From an uncultured Collinsella sp. (GTDB taxonomy: Bacteria > Actinomycetota > Coriobacteriia > Coriobacteriales > Coriobacteriaceae): a stretch of DNA of 7,299 nucleotides. Position 1 is the first letter of the stretch; every line of letters begins with the position of its first letter. The position numbers and the translations under genes are program-made. The notes under the pieces were generated by a model. That model did no database searches. It saw nothing but the letters and a program-made list of their open reading frames with translations, and had not been told where the DNA came from. The DNA is taken from positions 1-7,299 of the forward strand of contig USBA01000092.1 of assembly GCA_900552735.1 (NCBI GenBank). The letters run 5' to 3'. This document shows positions 6,324 to 7,299 of this stretch, one piece after another.

Positions 6324-6887
6324 ATGGTCACCTTCGACGATTATGATGCTGTAAAAGCCGAGATGCTCCAGCAATTAGTCGACCGACAGCTGGTAAGTGC
6401 GTGCGAAGAAACAGGCGCCCTCTCCCCAACCCCTCGATCAATTTGCCTGAAGGCCGTTTGGGATAATGGCGCAATTGCGCTTGGGGGATGCGGAGACGGT
6501 GATTTAGCGCTCATCGATGGCCTTGTCTCAGACGAAATGCTGTCGTACTGCGGCAAGCTGTTCACACCCGACGAGGCTGCATATCTCGATTACATGTTCA
6601 ACGACGCCTCTTTCCCTAACTCACAGGGTCTCAGGAACAGATACGACCATGCGCATTCACCGATCGCCGACCCTGATGCGGCGAACATTCGATCCGATTA
6701 CTATCGCATGCTGACCTTGCTCGTCGCGATTACACTCAAGATAAACGATGAGCTGTCGGCCGCAACGGGCCGTGGGCACATCGAAAACTTCGTAGATTGG
6801 CCATATTACGACAAAAGCGTCTTCGAACTCGCTAAAAAGCTGATCGAAAAGAGGCGTGATACAGGCTGTGATGCTGAGTCTGAATAG
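6324..6887 (+). CDS. HEPN-like C-terminal part of the split protein
   Basis: The 187-residue product from the ATG at 6324 has no clear ribosome binding site, and its frame is open upstream to 6285, inside the preceding gene. It reads LLRLISNA directly into MVTFDDYDAVKAEM. Residues 78-109 run KLFTPDEAAYLDYMFND and then GLRNRYDH. R104-N105-x3-H109 fits the R-x4-6-H signature of HEPN RNases, followed by a hydrophobic helix MLTLLVAITLKINDEL (129-144). Relatives I recall have RN-x-Y-x-HG; here the residue after H109 is alanine, followed by H111. HEPN domains are common in toxins and in abortive-infection effectors, where they cut RNA. The gene is either translated by coupling to the gene 11 bases upstream or is the stranded 3' part of one frameshifted gene. 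I favour the latter. Confidence 0.62.
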   Translation: MVTFDDYDAVKAEMLQQLVDRQLVSACEETGALSPTPRSICLKAVWDNGAIALGGCGDGDLALIDGLVSDEMLSYCGKLFTPDEAAYLDYMFNDASFPNSQGLRNRYDHAHSPIADPDAANIRSDYYRMLTLLVAITLKINDELSAATGRGHIENFVDWPYYDKSVFELAKKLIEKRRDTGCDAESE

Positions 6888-7057
6888 CTCCAATTACGAC
6901 AGATCCAAATCGGGTTGATTAAGAGCCATCTGCCCGGACTTCTCTCGAGTGACAACACTAAGAGCACTTCTGCCGGAATCGAAAAACCTATTGCATGGAA
7001 TGTAAGCACCAAGATCAGCCAGCAGTAGTATCTCCTTTTATCCTGGTCAATTGAGGG
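6888..7057. other. Convergent intergenic region
   Basis: About 170 bases separate the stop of the HEPN-like gene from the stop of the minus-strand fragment to its right. Although the two genes converge here, I see no hairpin followed by a T-run on either strand, and no gene. Confidence 0.4.
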
Positions 7058-7299
7058 CTAACCAATCGTCAGCGTAATGAAAAGCTCCTCATTACCTAAC
7101 TTAAAAAGATCCTGAGATAGTTCTTGAGAAGTCTTCGTTCCAAAGCACCCTCTAGTTAAATAGGGGACTGAACAACCGTGCACCCGTTGCAGATCATCAG
7201 TAAGCTCCGTTCTCCTAGTCAAATGAGCGATATCAGTCAAATCGCCAAGCTTAAGAATTAGAGGCTCATATGACCGTTCTTTCCTATTAACGGCGATAC
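7058..7299 (-). CDS. Unrecognised protein, C-terminal 79 residues only
   Basis: A minus-strand frame is open from the right window edge to the TAG at 7060-7058, so the N-terminus lies outside. An in-frame TTG at 7240 exists, but the frame continues well past it to the edge and there is no ribosome binding site, so I treat the whole as one partial gene. The visible peptide includes LILKLGDLTDIAHLTRRTELTDDLQ, which looks helical, then CSVPYLTRGCF, and ends in ELFITLTIG, which reads like a closing beta strand. I do not recognise the family. It converges on the HEPN-like gene. Confidence 0.45.
   Translation of the reverse strand, partial: IAVNRKERSYEPLILKLGDLTDIAHLTRRTELTDDLQRVHGCSVPYLTRGCFGTKTSQELSQDLFKLGNEELFITLTIG

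Overview
The window looks like an accessory stretch of a high-GC, Gram-positive actinobacterial chromosome. A Coriobacteriia gut bacterium of the Collinsella/Olsenella kind is my best guess. The reasons are an LPKTG sortase-anchored surface protein of a style I associate with that class, the C-terminal piece of a UDP-glucose 6-dehydrogenase typical of its capsule loci, and GC-rich hairpin terminators. The genus is inference. Base composition is mosaic: a 60-base sample inside the surface-protein gene (1261-1320) holds 46 G+C, while one inside the ATPase gene (3721-3780) holds 24. This suggests DNA of separate origins joined together.

Left part (1-930, minus strand): two toxin-antitoxin-like modules. 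The window begins inside a DUF3990 (ADP-ribosyltransferase-like) gene. It is preceded by a very regular double palindrome (310-362) that encloses an extended -10 promoter. Upstream lies a complete minimal nucleotidyltransferase of the MntA antitoxin type (496-795). The reading frame overlapping its end, where a HEPN toxin is expected, is only 35 codons long and looks truncated. A consensus -10 box and a stem-loop precede the nucleotidyltransferase. A terminator at 898-929 separates it from the next gene.

Middle (982-4100, minus strand): a secreted, LPKTG-anchored surface protein, then a low-GC gene for a KAP-like P-loop ATPase of about 600 residues that may be a defence protein.

Junction (4238-4842): a strong terminator hairpin, then the decayed C-terminal end of ugd with two in-frame stop codons, then about 230 bases with no recognisable gene. 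This looks like a scar where accessory DNA entered or replaced a capsule-locus gene.

Right part (4843-7299): two adjacent plus-strand frames, 489 and 187 codons, that probably represent one protein of about 680 residues split by a single-base frameshift near 6304-6309. Its C-terminal part carries an R-N-x3-H motif of HEPN type. An unrecognised minus-strand gene fragment runs off the right edge.

Taken together, the window resembles a defence/toxin island with several decayed parts: a lost HEPN toxin, a broken ugd and a frameshifted HEPN-like protein. The intact candidates for an undescribed system are the KAP-like ATPase and, if its frame is restored, the HEPN-like protein. The functional links between genes are inferred from position only.
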